A stretch of DNA of 64,000 nucleotides. Source: Armigeres subalbatus (taxonomy: Eukaryota; Arthropoda; Insecta; Diptera; Culicidae). The position numbers were made by a program, and so were the translations under genes. The notes under the pieces are model-generated. The model made no database searches. It was not told the DNA's origin and saw nothing but the letters and a program-made list of their open reading frames with translations. The stretch spans positions 418,140,283 through 418,204,282 of the forward strand of contig NC_085140.1 of NCBI RefSeq assembly GCF_024139115.2, written 5' to 3'. Each line of letters begins with the position of its first letter. The first letter of the stretch is position 1. Below, piece by piece: positions 46,528 through 57,100 of this stretch.

Positions 46528-47200
46528 GTTGCCCTTGTAGAGCAATTTATCTGAACTCCAAAACAATTTGGAGAGTCTAGAACATCTGCACCAAACTTAT
46601 TTGAACTGCATATAATAGGCAAAGGTATAATGAATGTTCATGGACATCCTGAGTTGATTTTGGTTTAGTACCAGGCGTAGTTCGTCTACCAGACCAATTG
46701 ATCCGACATCCAGAACAATTTAGGAAACCTAGAACATCTGCATCAAACTACTTCGAACTGCACATAATACGCAACGGCTCTATGGACTTGTGTGGGCATG
46801 CTGGGTTGAATCCGATTGGATACCAGGCGTAGTTGACCTTGTAGACCAATTGATCTGATTTCCAGAACAATTTAGAGAACCTAGAACATCTGCATCAAAC
46901 TAACTTGAACTGCATATAATAGGCAAGGGCTCTAGGGGCTTGTATGAACATACTGGGTTGATTTTGGTTTGATACCAGGCGTGGTTAACCTGGTAGACCA
47001 ATCGATCTGAACTCCAGAACAATCAGGAGAATCTAGATCATCTGCATAAAAACCAAAATAATACGCAAGAGCTTTACTGCCGCTAACCACAAGTCAGACT
47101 TATCTGGATATGGGCGCCATATACAGATAAGTCTGACTTGCGGTTAGCGGCAGTTTAGGGGCTTGCAGGAACAAGCTGGGTTGATTTTCGGTTATTTTGA
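46336..47200 (+). repeat. ~140-bp satellite, forward block
   Basis: About six units with GAACATCTGCATCAAACTA-type words, 'GGGCTCTAGGGGCTTGTA' and 'TACCAGGCGTAGTTGACC'. One unit is interrupted by the 77-bp hairpin at 47077. Confidence 0.8.
47077..47153. mobile_element. 77-bp hairpin element with TTTA flanks
   Basis: CTGCCGCTAACC onward for 30 bp mirrors the right arm ending GGTTAGCGGCAG, with one mismatch and a 17-nt loop. It splits a satellite unit: TTTA precedes and follows it, and removing it plus one TTTA restores the unit. One arm is also present alone at 2811-2838. Confidence 0.75.
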
Positions 47201-48059
47201 ATCGGTAAATATTACTCATATCCAGTTTTCCGCGAGCGGTAATGGTCGCCAGCTTGCTTGTGGGTTAGTCTCTGATTTGACGTTTGTGGAGGTCAACTGC
47301 ACTCACTGTCCCGAGCATAAGAAGGTGCTGATGAAGTGGATTCGCGCCTTCTTATTAACACATTGATCAAAATGCTCGAAACGGTGGTGCAGTAAACCTT
47401 CCCTGGGAAGCCCATTTTTTCCTTGAAAACACTCATTGGGACATTCCGATATCATAATAACTTAGACTATTGTAGTAACTTGGTATTTCAACTTATCTGT
47501 ACATGTTATCATGCGAACATGGAAGTGACTTCACTGCAGTTAAAGCGATGATTCCCTTTCTTTTTTGTGACCAAATAATCTCGGAATTTTCCAAATCAAA
47601 CAACAATCGCTAGAAACCAGTCGATTTTAGAGGTCGAGAATTACAAATGCAACACATGAGCATCGTGAACAAAACGCGCTTGCAAAACCGTAAGGCAGGC
47701 AGTTATTTTCGAAATGTACCACACTAAGGCGAAACCCATCGATTGAATTGAGAAACGTTGGACTACGTCTGTGTTTTCTATACACTTTGCGATTGCGAAA
47801 AGCGTTACGAAAATATGATAGACTTTGAACCTAGACATTAATTTCTCAGCATTTTCTCGATGGGTTCTTGATTTTCTTCGACCATTCGAACCAAGCTTAT
47901 TGCATTGGACAAATCTGAAATAACAAGGAGTCCGTTTTTTGAAATTGTTACTATTACAAAACAATTTCCTGTAGCAGAATGCCGACATTTTTTTCTTATA
48001 TTTGAAAATGCATAGAAAGTTATTATCTGCATAATTGAAAAAAAATTTAATTGCAAAAA
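47201..48059. other. Unique DNA, no gene recognised
   Basis: The ORF at 47163-47366 (67 codons) has no recognisable motif and overlaps satellite sequence at its start. Confidence 0.3.
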
Positions 48060-48810
48060 TGTTGAAAATATTTGAATCATTTGTTTGAAAAACAGCTTAT
48101 ATCCATTCAACACAATTTCGAGAAAACAACAGAAAACTATTTTGAACAAATTGGCACCGAATTTTTAGATTTTTTTCGATTCAGATCAATAGTTTTTGGC
48201 AAAACTCAACACTCTGAGGCACTTCCAGTGCGAAAACTCCTGGAGTACTCCTTACACTCCATTAGTGCTCTTTAAAGTGTGTGCACATATGTGAACCGTT
48301 TGTTTGAGAAACTGCATATGTAACATTTTTGGCCAAAATGATATTTTTATATATTCTGAATCCTCGTTCAAAAATACGTATTCTGGCAAAAAACATGAAA
48401 AAAATTTTTTTGTTCAGGAATGTATGAAAAAAATTTCGTTTGTTTGAGAAACTACATAAGTCCACGTACTTTGAAGAGCAATTGTGGAGTACTGCTTAGA
48501 TTTTTTGCACTGAAAATGCCCCACCGTGTTGAGTTTTGCCAAAAACTATTGATCTGTATCGAAGAAATCGAAAGAGTCGGTGCAAATTTGTTCAAAAAAC
48601 AGTTTTTTGTTGTTTTCTCGAAATAGTGTAAAATGGACTTATGCAATTTCTCAAACAAATGATTCATGTAGTTTCCTAAACAAACGAAACAAATTTCATA
48701 TATTCCTGAACAAAAAAAAATGTTTCGCGTTTTTTGCCAGAACACGTATTTTTGGACGAGGATTCAGAATACATAAAAATCTAATTTTGGCCAACAATGT
48801 TACATGTTTC
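48060..48810. repeat. Nested palindromes
   Basis: 48315-48455 is the inverse of 48640-48805 (TTTTGGCC...GAATCCTCGT words). Separately, 48060-48310 is the inverse of about 48450-48670 (words such as AACTATTGATCTG and TGCAAATTTGTTC). The two foldbacks share sequence, so successive inverted duplications are likely. Confidence 0.7.
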
Positions 48811-49003
48811 TCAATGCACAGTAGTTGAAAAATATCTCATAATGCTTATTTAGCTTAAAATTGAGAACTTAATTTGAAGCATACTGTCAAGAATTAACCA
48901 AAACACAATAAGATCTGCTCAGAGATGTCCTACACAGTTGGCAAAAAATCTCCTCTTTTATGTTTCAAAATTTTTACCAATCAAATAAAATTCATTCAGT
49001 GAG
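48745..49003 (+). repeat. Direct duplication, copy 1 (with truncated MITE)
   Basis: Matches 49804-50083 over about 260 bp with modest divergence. It contains the left 84 bp of the MITE that is complete at 50001-50258; the MITE is cut at 49003. Confidence 0.8.
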
Positions 49004-49393
49004 AGCTTTCATAGCTCATAGAGTTGAATGATTTAATTAGCATTAGCCCTAGTATTGAGCAATTCGCACAAATTCGTAGCTGGTACAAGCCAAGACTATT
49101 ATACGAGAGTAGCATTACTTTCATCCGTTACCACAGATAATGATTTGGGACTAATCACTACCTCTTAGATGGAAGAATGCACTTTCCAATAGTCGAGATC
49201 TGTACTGGCCACGTTTTTGCGAATGCTGAGGTAGGGGAAAGAAGGCTAGTTGGACACCTACTTAAGAAAGATGCAGAGAACTCTACGACCTCTCATATGT
49301 GCCACGGGAGGTTTTGGGATTGTGTGGAAGAAATCGTTTTGGTAGAACGTGAAACATAGAAAGAACTAAGATAGAAATACAAAGTAGGAAATG
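49004..49393. other. Unique DNA between duplicated blocks
   Basis: Nothing recognised; a 60-codon ORF at 49177-49359 has no known motif. Confidence 0.3.
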
Positions 49394-49460
49394 GACGAGC
49401 CTTTAATTGAAACCACGAACTCCTGCTTATAAGGCAGAAGCGGTAGCCACCGAGCTCGTC
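49394..49460 (-). tRNA. tRNA-Ile(UAU)-like pseudogene or SINE head
   Basis: On the minus strand, 67 nt open with GACGAGC and close with GCTCGTC, a 7-bp acceptor-like stem. GGT..ACC resembles a D-arm, and CTGC, CTTATAA, GCAG is an anticodon arm with TAT. The T-arm is degenerate (GGTTTCAATTA instead of GGTTCGAATCC) and the length is short, so a pseudogene or SINE head is more likely than a working tRNA. Confidence 0.4.
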
Positions 49461-49803
49461 TAGCTCATAGAGTCCTCACGGTCATCGGGGATGGAAAGGA
49501 ATAGATGATGCAGTCACTCGTGCGGAATTTTATTGGAATCTGGAGTTAAGTTTCATGGCAGAGGTTCGTCTTGGTTAACGGGTTGCCAATGTGATAGTAA
49601 TGAAAGGGTGGTGTATATTCTAATTGGAAGCCGAAACGAGCTTTTTTTTTGCTCATTTCGATTTCTAACAGTTTCCTGATAGAACTAATCAATAGGGATA
49701 GAAGATGGAGCGGTGCGAAAGCCTAGCGATTGCTAAAACTTGAGAAATATATGAAAAGATGCAAAGTAGGAGGGAATGGAACGGGCCTGACCACCAAGCC
49801 CGT

Positions 49804-50083
49804 CGTATTTTTGGACGAGGATTCAGAATACATAAAATCCTAATTTTGGCCAAAAATGCTACATGTTTTTCAAACAAAGGATTCATTTGCATGCATGCAC
49901 ATAAGTTGAAAAATATCTCATAATGCTTATTTCGCCTAAAATTGAGAACTTAATTTGATGCACACTGTCAAGAATTAACCAAAACACAATAAGATCTGCT
50001 CAGAGATGTCCTACACAGTTGGCGAAAAATCTGCACTTTTATTTTTCAAAATTTTTACCAATCATATAAAATTCATTCTGTGA
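49804..50083 (+). repeat. Direct duplication, copy 2
   Basis: Copy of 48745-49003, 1059 bp downstream, including ATTCAGAATACATAAAA and CAAAACACAATAAGATCTGC. Its MITE is intact. Confidence 0.8.
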
Positions 50084-50258
50084 GTGCAGCTAAATGTCAC
50101 TTCTGTCAAAATAATACACGTCAGAGCCACGCATGCAAATACACCACCGGCGTGTAATACATCTATTGGTTGCGCTAACTGAATGAAGTTTACTTAATTG
50201 TTAAAAATTGTGAAAAATCAAAGAGCAGATGTTTTTCCAACTGTGTAGGACGTCTCTG
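50001..50258. mobile_element. Palindromic MITE (stand-alone form of the family A core)
   Basis: Begins CAGAGATGTCCTACACAGTT and ends AACTGTGTAGGACGTCTCTG. ATCTGCT flanks it on both sides (49994-50000 and 50259-50265), a 7-bp duplication. Inner words such as TAAAATTCATTC, AATGTCACTT and CACCGGCGTGTA recur in the cores of both family A foldback elements. Confidence 0.8.
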
Positions 50259-50265
50259 ATCTGCT

Positions 50266-51429
50266 GCATAGGAGCTTAGGAGCATGGGTGAGTTGTCGTG
50301 AATCACATACTTTTTGGTTCCTTTCACTTAAATTCGCCCTTGCGTGGAAAAAGCCAAAAGTACTTTACCTTTACTCCCGTATTGAATTTTCACTCACTGT
50401 GAGGTTTCACCAACTTATATTTATGTTATTTCCACTCACCCGGGACTAGGGTGAAAACAACTCAAATATAGCTTCTTCCACAGAACAGCATACTTTGTTT
50501 TTAAGGTCACTCCTGATGGAATCGTGTGTGTGTGCTTCATCCTCTATCCCTCACCCAGCTGGGGGCGTTGATTAAGTAGTACTACGAATAATTTGATCAG
50601 ATCTCATGCTCCGTAATGGTGCCCTTTTTGTTATGAAGACCAGTACTACAAAAAGGAATCACTTCTGAAGCAAGGAAGGTTTCTTCAGAAGTGTAGGGAA
50701 TGGGATGTACTAGTTGATCATAACAGGTACAGCAAGACTTCACAAGGACGCCCTTATTCGTACTAACTACTCAGGGAGTAGAAGGCCAAGAAGAGCCACC
50801 GCTGCTAGCTAAAGCTTGAACCGGATATCTGGGACTCCCACAATATCCGCGGCAATAGTAGCAAACGATGCCCTGTACGTATTTAGTGTTCAATTTTTCA
50901 AATTCATATATTGGTAAAGCAATGAGAGAAGAAAAAGTAAAGAATTGGAACGTGCTCACCAATTTAGTTCATCCAGAGTTTTGCAGTTATGATCCTACTT
51001 TGTTTCTATTTAGTCTTTGGCCCAACTATGGCTGATTTGGCTGCTGCGAAAGCTTTCCTGGGGTTAGTGCGTTTTGAAGTTCTGGTTCTAGCGCGTTCAC
51101 AGTATTGAGTCAATATCTTCGAGCATTTGAAAGTAAAAAATATTGAAAAACATAATTGTTGAATCCTGAAAAGATGTGACGAAAAGAAAGAAGGCAGCAT
51201 CAAACATTACAACATGAGTGATTTTGTTTGAAAATCAATATGTAATTTGGTTATCTTCGGATGACCACGATTAATTGAAACTAAAGTTTATTTCATTAAA
51301 ACTTGAAGTCAAGCCATTTATGGAAAAATGCAATGGCAATAGAAATAAGGGTAGAATATTCAAATTATTCTAGTTGAAGTTTTTGGAAAACAGGTAAAAA
51401 ACTAATGACAGTTCGAATCACTATATTTT
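50266..51429. other. Unique DNA; truncated MITE end at 50501
   Basis: TTAAGGTCACTCCTGATGGA at 50501-50520 is one terminus of the MITE family complete at 53561-53785, without a partner. Otherwise nothing recognised. Confidence 0.35.
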
Positions 51430-52490
51430 GTTAGAATGCGAGCCAAAAAAAATGAACATTTAGATATTACAGAAAATAAATATATCTATAGATATTTTGA
51501 TTGGAACTATCACATTTTTTAAAAATTATATCTTTGCTGGTGGTTCTATTATAAATAGTTGAAAGACTGGTCAGTACGCTGGTTAGCCAAATGAATTGAA
51601 TAATCGAAAAAATATTGTTATCATATGGAAAATGCCAATTGGATTTTATCCAATATACGAAAACGCTCTTACTGTTTTTAAAGCGTTTAAATCGTACGAA
51701 GAGGCCCTAAGTGTCGTAAGCCATTGAAGGACCTTCAAACAATGCTTACTAAGTATTCATAAAGCAATTGTCGAGGAAATGTATGAACTCAGTATAAATT
51801 TCAGGACATGCAAAATTTACGGATATAGTAAATCAGAAGTAAATCCTCACATTAGGTTTTTCAAGCGATGGTCTAATAACAATTTTTACATGCGCTAGAG
51901 TAGGGGTGATGCTACACAAGTTTGCACTTCCTCACAGATATGCGCGACAGACAAATAACGTTTGCTATTCTGATTTGCACGTTAAGGCCTTTGGATTCTA
52001 TGAAATATCGAGACAAGAAATTAAAAAATCACTTCATGTAAAAAGCAACCTTGCTGTACAGAAAACAAATAAAACATATAGTTATAATAAGAACATAAAA
52101 ATTGAAATGATACTTAGAATTCCACTTCACAGCATCGACACGGCGAACTTGACGTCGGGAGAAGCTCTCCCACATAATCTTCACCTTATGAATTCTGTAA
52201 TCGTGATTTCATGCATCTATTCCAGCATGTTACAGGTCAGCAGCCGTGATAATATCTAGCAGCAGCATCTGACGCATTGGCCAGCTTTATTTGCGGCCGC
52301 TCGAAGCCTTCGTTTTCTTAGCCAGGGAATTTGAAGGCAATTTGCAGATAGGTCCAGAGTTGGCATCATCAGTTGATGTGGTTCACTCAATATCAAGTGC
52401 ACCGAATATTAAATCTTTTAAAAACTTTAAATTTGAAAAGAACGAAGAAAATGACAGAGGCAAAAAAAAACCGTCTTGCTTCCACTAAAA
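51430..52490 (+). pseudogene. Chain of decayed AT-rich ORFs, unrecognised
   Basis: At least three neighbouring open stretches lie on one strand: about 51600-51900 (only one stop inside), 51903-52259 (start MMLHKFALPHRYARQ) and about 52275-52488 (contains FVFLAREFEGN). They use A/T-rich codons and give protein-like compositions (aromatic residues, charged clusters, a basic C-terminus), unlike the repeat-driven ORFs of the window. Frames change between them, so this looks like one or more broken genes. I could not assign a family. A retroelement, an endogenous viral element or chance are all possible. Confidence 0.3.
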
Positions 52491-52984
52491 TTTTAAAGTT
52501 TTTCGTGTTGTTTTATCCCTTTGGATCCAAAACGTCATAAAATCGTCACGTGACAAAATCAGGGGTTGACATAATCGAGGGTAGACAAAATGAATTGTCT
52601 TAAAATATTGTTTGAAAATATTTAAAACTTTTCAGAATATTTACATGAATCTGGCATAACAAGCGATTAACGAACATTATTCGACCAATTTCGTTTGTTA
52701 ATATGTCCGCTATGAAAAGTGGTGAAACTACTATTATTATTATTATTATTGCTACATTTTACAAAACAACAACATTTGAGAGTTGTTAACCCGGCCCGGT
52801 GTAACGCATCGAAATAGCGACTCATGGTGAATCAACTGTATTAAATTTTATGAGTATGTTAGAATACAAACACGTCAAGAAACGTAATGAGTATAATAAT
52901 GGTGATGCATATAACGTACTTACCACACATGGACTGGACTTACAAGTACCAATCCTGATTCGAGAAGTCAGGAAAATCTCATCA
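52491..52984. other. AT-rich DNA with an (ATT) microsatellite
   Basis: (ATT)n run at about 52733-52752. No gene recognised. Confidence 0.35.
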
Positions 52985-53340
52985 AAAGCCATCAACTTTA
53001 ATGAGGTAGCCCTCACTCTTGTTGCTCCCACCACTGCCAGTTATTCGATCGTCAGTGATGGTTTGGTTGTTCATGACCAGAAATAGTTTGTACATCTTCG
53101 CCCAGACCCTCTCGGTGTTCGTCGCGTGCTTTTCCTTATGGTGTTCTAACTTCCTCTCCACGACTTTGTTCTGCTTGACTAGCGTAAAGCTCTTATGTGT
53201 TCGAAAAAATGGCTCTTCCATTCCCTCTTCAACCGCAAGGTATCGTTCACATCCATTCATCCAGCGCAGCGTAAGACTCGGAATCCGTGTCACCCTCCTA
53301 ATCGAAAGCTTCCGGTTGTCGACAAATACCTCTGTTCAAA
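52985..53340 (-). CDS. Unrecognised coding-like fragment
   Basis: The minus-strand frame is open from about 53335 to 52985, with coding-like composition: a basic/charged middle (VKQNKVVERKLEHHKEKHA), then RVWAKMYKLFLVMNN and ending GYLIKVDGF. Base composition is more GC-balanced than the flanks. No start or splice signals stand out and I do not recognise the family; it could be a retroelement gag piece or a host exon. The plus-strand 110-codon ORF over the same span is more likely the shadow. Confidence 0.3.
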
Positions 53341-53560
53341 GCTGTCCTTGAATTGGTGCTACCTCTGGTAACAGTGGTGGTGATGCTGATCAACGCCAGG
53401 AGCAAGGAATTCCACATTTCCACTGCTTTCAATAGCTTTCATTAACTTTTACTTTAATTTCTTCAAATAATTATTCAATTGGATGCGAAAAAATAAAAAG
53501 ATGACAGCATCACGCACAAAAAAGCCGTCCGATCTCTTTCGTCTGCCTTTGAAGTATATC

Positions 53561-53785
53561 AAGGTCACTCCTGACGGAATCCAAGATTAAAAGTGCTCGC
53601 GTTTTCGGGGGCACACCACTCGATACGGAAGCAACGCACAACTGTCATTTTTATTATTTCACGCATGCTGCGACGCAGCAAAGCTAAATCAACAAAAATG
53701 ACAGTTGTGCGCCGCCTCTGAATCGAGTGGTGTGCCCCCGAAAACGCGAGTACTTTTAATCTTGGATTCCGTCAGAAGTGACCTT
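53561..53785. mobile_element. MITE with ~64-bp inverted termini
   Basis: AAGGTCACTCCTGACGGAAT at the left mirrors ATTCCGTCAGAAGTGACCTT at the right. Pairing continues through GTTTTCGGGGGCACACCACT and again over GCACAACTGTCATTTTT. Few mismatches, so rather young. Target duplication not evident. Confidence 0.85.
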
Positions 53786-54559
53786 AATGTCATTCATGAG
53801 AGAGAGTGAAAAAACTACCTACTATTGGGTTAAAAATTTGAACTTCGTACTCAAAGTATTACACTGGTGATGCTTTGGGGTCGTTCAACAATGATGTTAC
53901 TGGTTTTAGGGGGGGAGGGGGTCTAAGATTTTGTGACACTGCATATACTAGGTATACAAAAAAGCGTGACAGAGGGGGGAGGGGGGGTCTAGAAATCTCA
54001 AAAAGTAGTGGACGTCATATTTGAATCGTCCCTTTTAACGCAGATGAATTTAATCAATTCCTTGGTTTATCTCAAATTCCACATCCTTTTCAAAATATCA
54101 CCAGATTTTTTTTCGAGTTTTGTGGATTTTCTCGTGGGTGTAAACTCAGTGTTTTGATCAATCCTAAGGCCAAAAAAAGCCAAATAACTTGATAATATCG
54201 GACTTGATAATACCGGAGGATTGCAATTTACAATAATAAGTCTAATAATAAGTCTACTTTATTTTTGGTCTCGTCCGCTAGAAGGACGATTATTATCTCT
54301 AACAAGGATGTTGCGCAAACTATAATGCCAATTAACTTAAAATCTATGTTTTTGTTAAATCTTCAATTCATTTAAATTTAATTACATTTTTTAGTGAACT
54401 GAGAGCATTGAGTACCATCACTAACAAATCATTTAACTTCTACAAACGAAACTAGATGGAAAATACCTATCCGCATATGTTTCCATGTAACTCTTAAGTG
54501 AAAATTATTTTGAGTGAAGGAACTACCTCAGCCGATCTGCATGGCTACGTCTTTATTGA
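53786..54559. other. G-rich runs and unique DNA
   Basis: Two G-rich tracts (GGGGGGGAGGGGGTC at 53911 and GGGGGGAGGGGGGGTC near 53976) lie in a dispersed sequence ending TGGACGTCATATTTGAATCG. The remainder is AT-rich and unassigned. Confidence 0.4.
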
Positions 54560-55855
54560 TTTATTTATTATCAGACTAAGGCCGAAGTGGCCTGTGCTGC
54601 ACATAAAAGTCTTCTCCATTCAGCTCGGTCCATGGCTGCACTTCGCCAACCACGCAGTCTGCGGAGGGTCCGCAAATCGTCCTCCACCTGATCGATCCAC
54701 CTTGCCCGCTGTGCACCTCGCATTCTTGTTCCCGTCGGATCATTGTCGAGAACCATTTTCACCGGATTACTGTCCGACATTCAGGCTACGGGCCCGGCCC
54801 ACCGCAGTCTTCCGATTTTCGCGGTGTGAACGATGGATGGTTCTCCCAACAACTGATGCAACTCGTGGTTCATTCGCCTCCTCCACGTACCGTCCGCCAT
54901 CTGCACCCCACCATAGATGGTACGCAACACTTTCCTTTCAAAAACTCCCAGTGCGCGTTGGTCCTCCACGAGCATCGTCCAGGTCTCGTGTCCGTAGAGA
55001 ACTACCGGTCTAATAAGCGTTTTGTAGATAGTCAGTTTGGTACGGCGGCGAACTCTATTCGATCGGAGCGTCTTACGGAGTCCAAAGTACGTACGTACGT
55101 ACGATTTCCAGCCACTATGCGCCTCCGAATTTCTCTGCTGGTATTGTTATCGGCAGTCACCAGTGAGCCCAAGTACACGAATTCTTCAACCACCTCGATT
55201 TCGTCACCACCGATAGAAACTCGTGGTGGGTGGCTTACATTGACCTCCCTTGAGCCTCTTCCTATCATGTACTTCGTCTTCGACGTGTTGATGACTAGTC
55301 CAATCCGTTTAGCTTCGCTTTTCAGTCTGATGTAGGCTTCCTCCATCCTCTCAAAGTTACGTGCCATGATATCAATGTCGTCGGCGAAACCAAATATCTG
55401 GACGGACCTCGTGAAAATCGTACCACTCGTGTCGATTCTTGCCCTTCGTATAACCCTCCAAAGCGATGTTGAATAGCAGACACGAGAGACCATCACCTTG
55501 CCGTAACCCTCTACGCGTTTCGAAGAGACTCGAGAATGCCCCTGAAACTCGAACTACGCACATCACCCGATCCATCGTCGCCTTGATCAACCGTATCAGT
55601 TTATCCGGAAATCCGTTTTCGTGCATTAGCTGCCATAGCTGGTCCCGATCGATTGTATCATATGCGGCTTTGAAGTCGATAAATAGATGATGTGTGGGCA
55701 CGTTGTATTCGCGGCATTTCTGCAATACCTGACGTATGGCGAACACCTGGTCTGTGGAATCCCGCCTGGTAGTGCCCCACGAACTCTCTTGCAATTGGTG
55801 TTAGTTGGCGGCATAAAATTTGGGAGAGTACCTTGTAGGCGGCGTTCAGCAATGT
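54560..55855 (-). pseudogene. RTE-clade LINE, RT domain to 3' end (frameshifted)
   Basis: From 55852 leftward: LLNAAYKVLSQILCRQL, then after a frameshift QAG-F-type and STDQVFAIRQVLQKC. RT motif A is FIDFKAAYDTIDRDQLW and motif B RRGLRQGDGLSCLLFN. After another frameshift, motif C is FADDIDIM with intact aspartates, then YLGSLVTADNNTSREIRRRI. The C-terminal region has VFERKVLRTIYGG, TWRRRMNHEL and RWIDQVEDDLR, ending near 54571. This order (no RNase H, the 'W.GH'-type tail) is typical of RTE. At least two frameshifts are needed. The 3' flank has AATAAATAAAT. The 5' endonuclease is missing (5'-truncated). Confidence 0.85.
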
Positions 55856-55859
55856 GATT

Positions 55860-57100
55860 GCGCGGCTACGTCTATGTCTTTGTTAATCGCCTTTACGTCA
55901 CGTCTTGGATACTCATCACAGGTCTTATCAAGGCTAAGGCTTTTGAAAAGGGACAAACTTATTTTGTTTTTTTTGAAAACGGTTCCTGTTATTACTTTAT
56001 TACTTGCAACCGAATGACAAGAGGAGCAAGTCTTGTCGGGTTTATGCAAGTCTCATACAAATTAAAGTGATGTTTTTTTTTGTAAAAAATCTTTTTATTT
56101 TCAAATTTTATTTTTTTTTCAGCGTGGGGCTTAATTTGATTTTTTTCTTAAATATTTTTGACTGATTTAATTTTTTGATAGTCACTCATGCAACACTTGT
56201 TGTCTCTTTCTAAAAGACAGTCTAGATCAATATTGGGAAAACTAAGGGCTTCGTTGGTGTATATATAGATCGGATTGTAGTTGCCGTTAAATTCCTCCCT
56301 ATTGCCATTTTTAGGTAAGTGAAAAATCATAGGGTAACTACTTCACTGGGGTTACGCTATTTATATCGTACTGAACCAACTGCGTTTTCGTTTCGATTGT
56401 TCGCATGTATTGGAAAAAATACAAAATTTCCTTAAATAATTCAATATAATCAATGAACAATTATAAATTTGCCACAAAATAAATACGAATGAAGAGCAAT
56501 ATAAAACTAAGAAAATCTTCAAGAAAAAACAGAATGAAGCAATACAATTGAAAATATTTTCCACTTTTTTTTAAAATTATTTATAACTCTTTAATGTTTT
56601 TTGATTTTTTGTGGAAAATTTATCTTTTTGTGGATAATTTAAATGTTGTTAATTGCTTATATTGATTTATCCATGGAAATTTATGTTTTCTTCATTAAAT
56701 TTTCTTTTTTACAATTGCATTTATTACTTTTAAAAGGGCTAACCTATTTTTGTTTCGTTAAATGGTTTTATTGTTTATGAAAATTTTGCATTATTTATTT
56801 AATTCATATTTTATTACAAATTTTATTATTATTAATTTAATTAATTTCTTATATCCTTATATCTTCATTTGCAATTTCATATTTTTTGTGGAAAATTTCT
56901 ATTCTTCTAAGGCAAATTTTTATTTTAGTCAATTCGATCTAGAAAACCCCAAGTCAAAAGTCCTACAATATGTATTGTAGATTCATGTGACACTCCCATA
57001 TCATAATTCCTTAAATTACGGTAGTCGCGTTCAAAAGACATTATAATGCTACGCGTAAGTCACCACTGACTGGTGGAGCTTTGCTTTCTATGCCCAATTT
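55860..57100. other. Very AT-rich DNA, nothing recognised
   Basis: Short poly-T and poly-A runs; ORFs are few and low-complexity. Confidence 0.35.
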
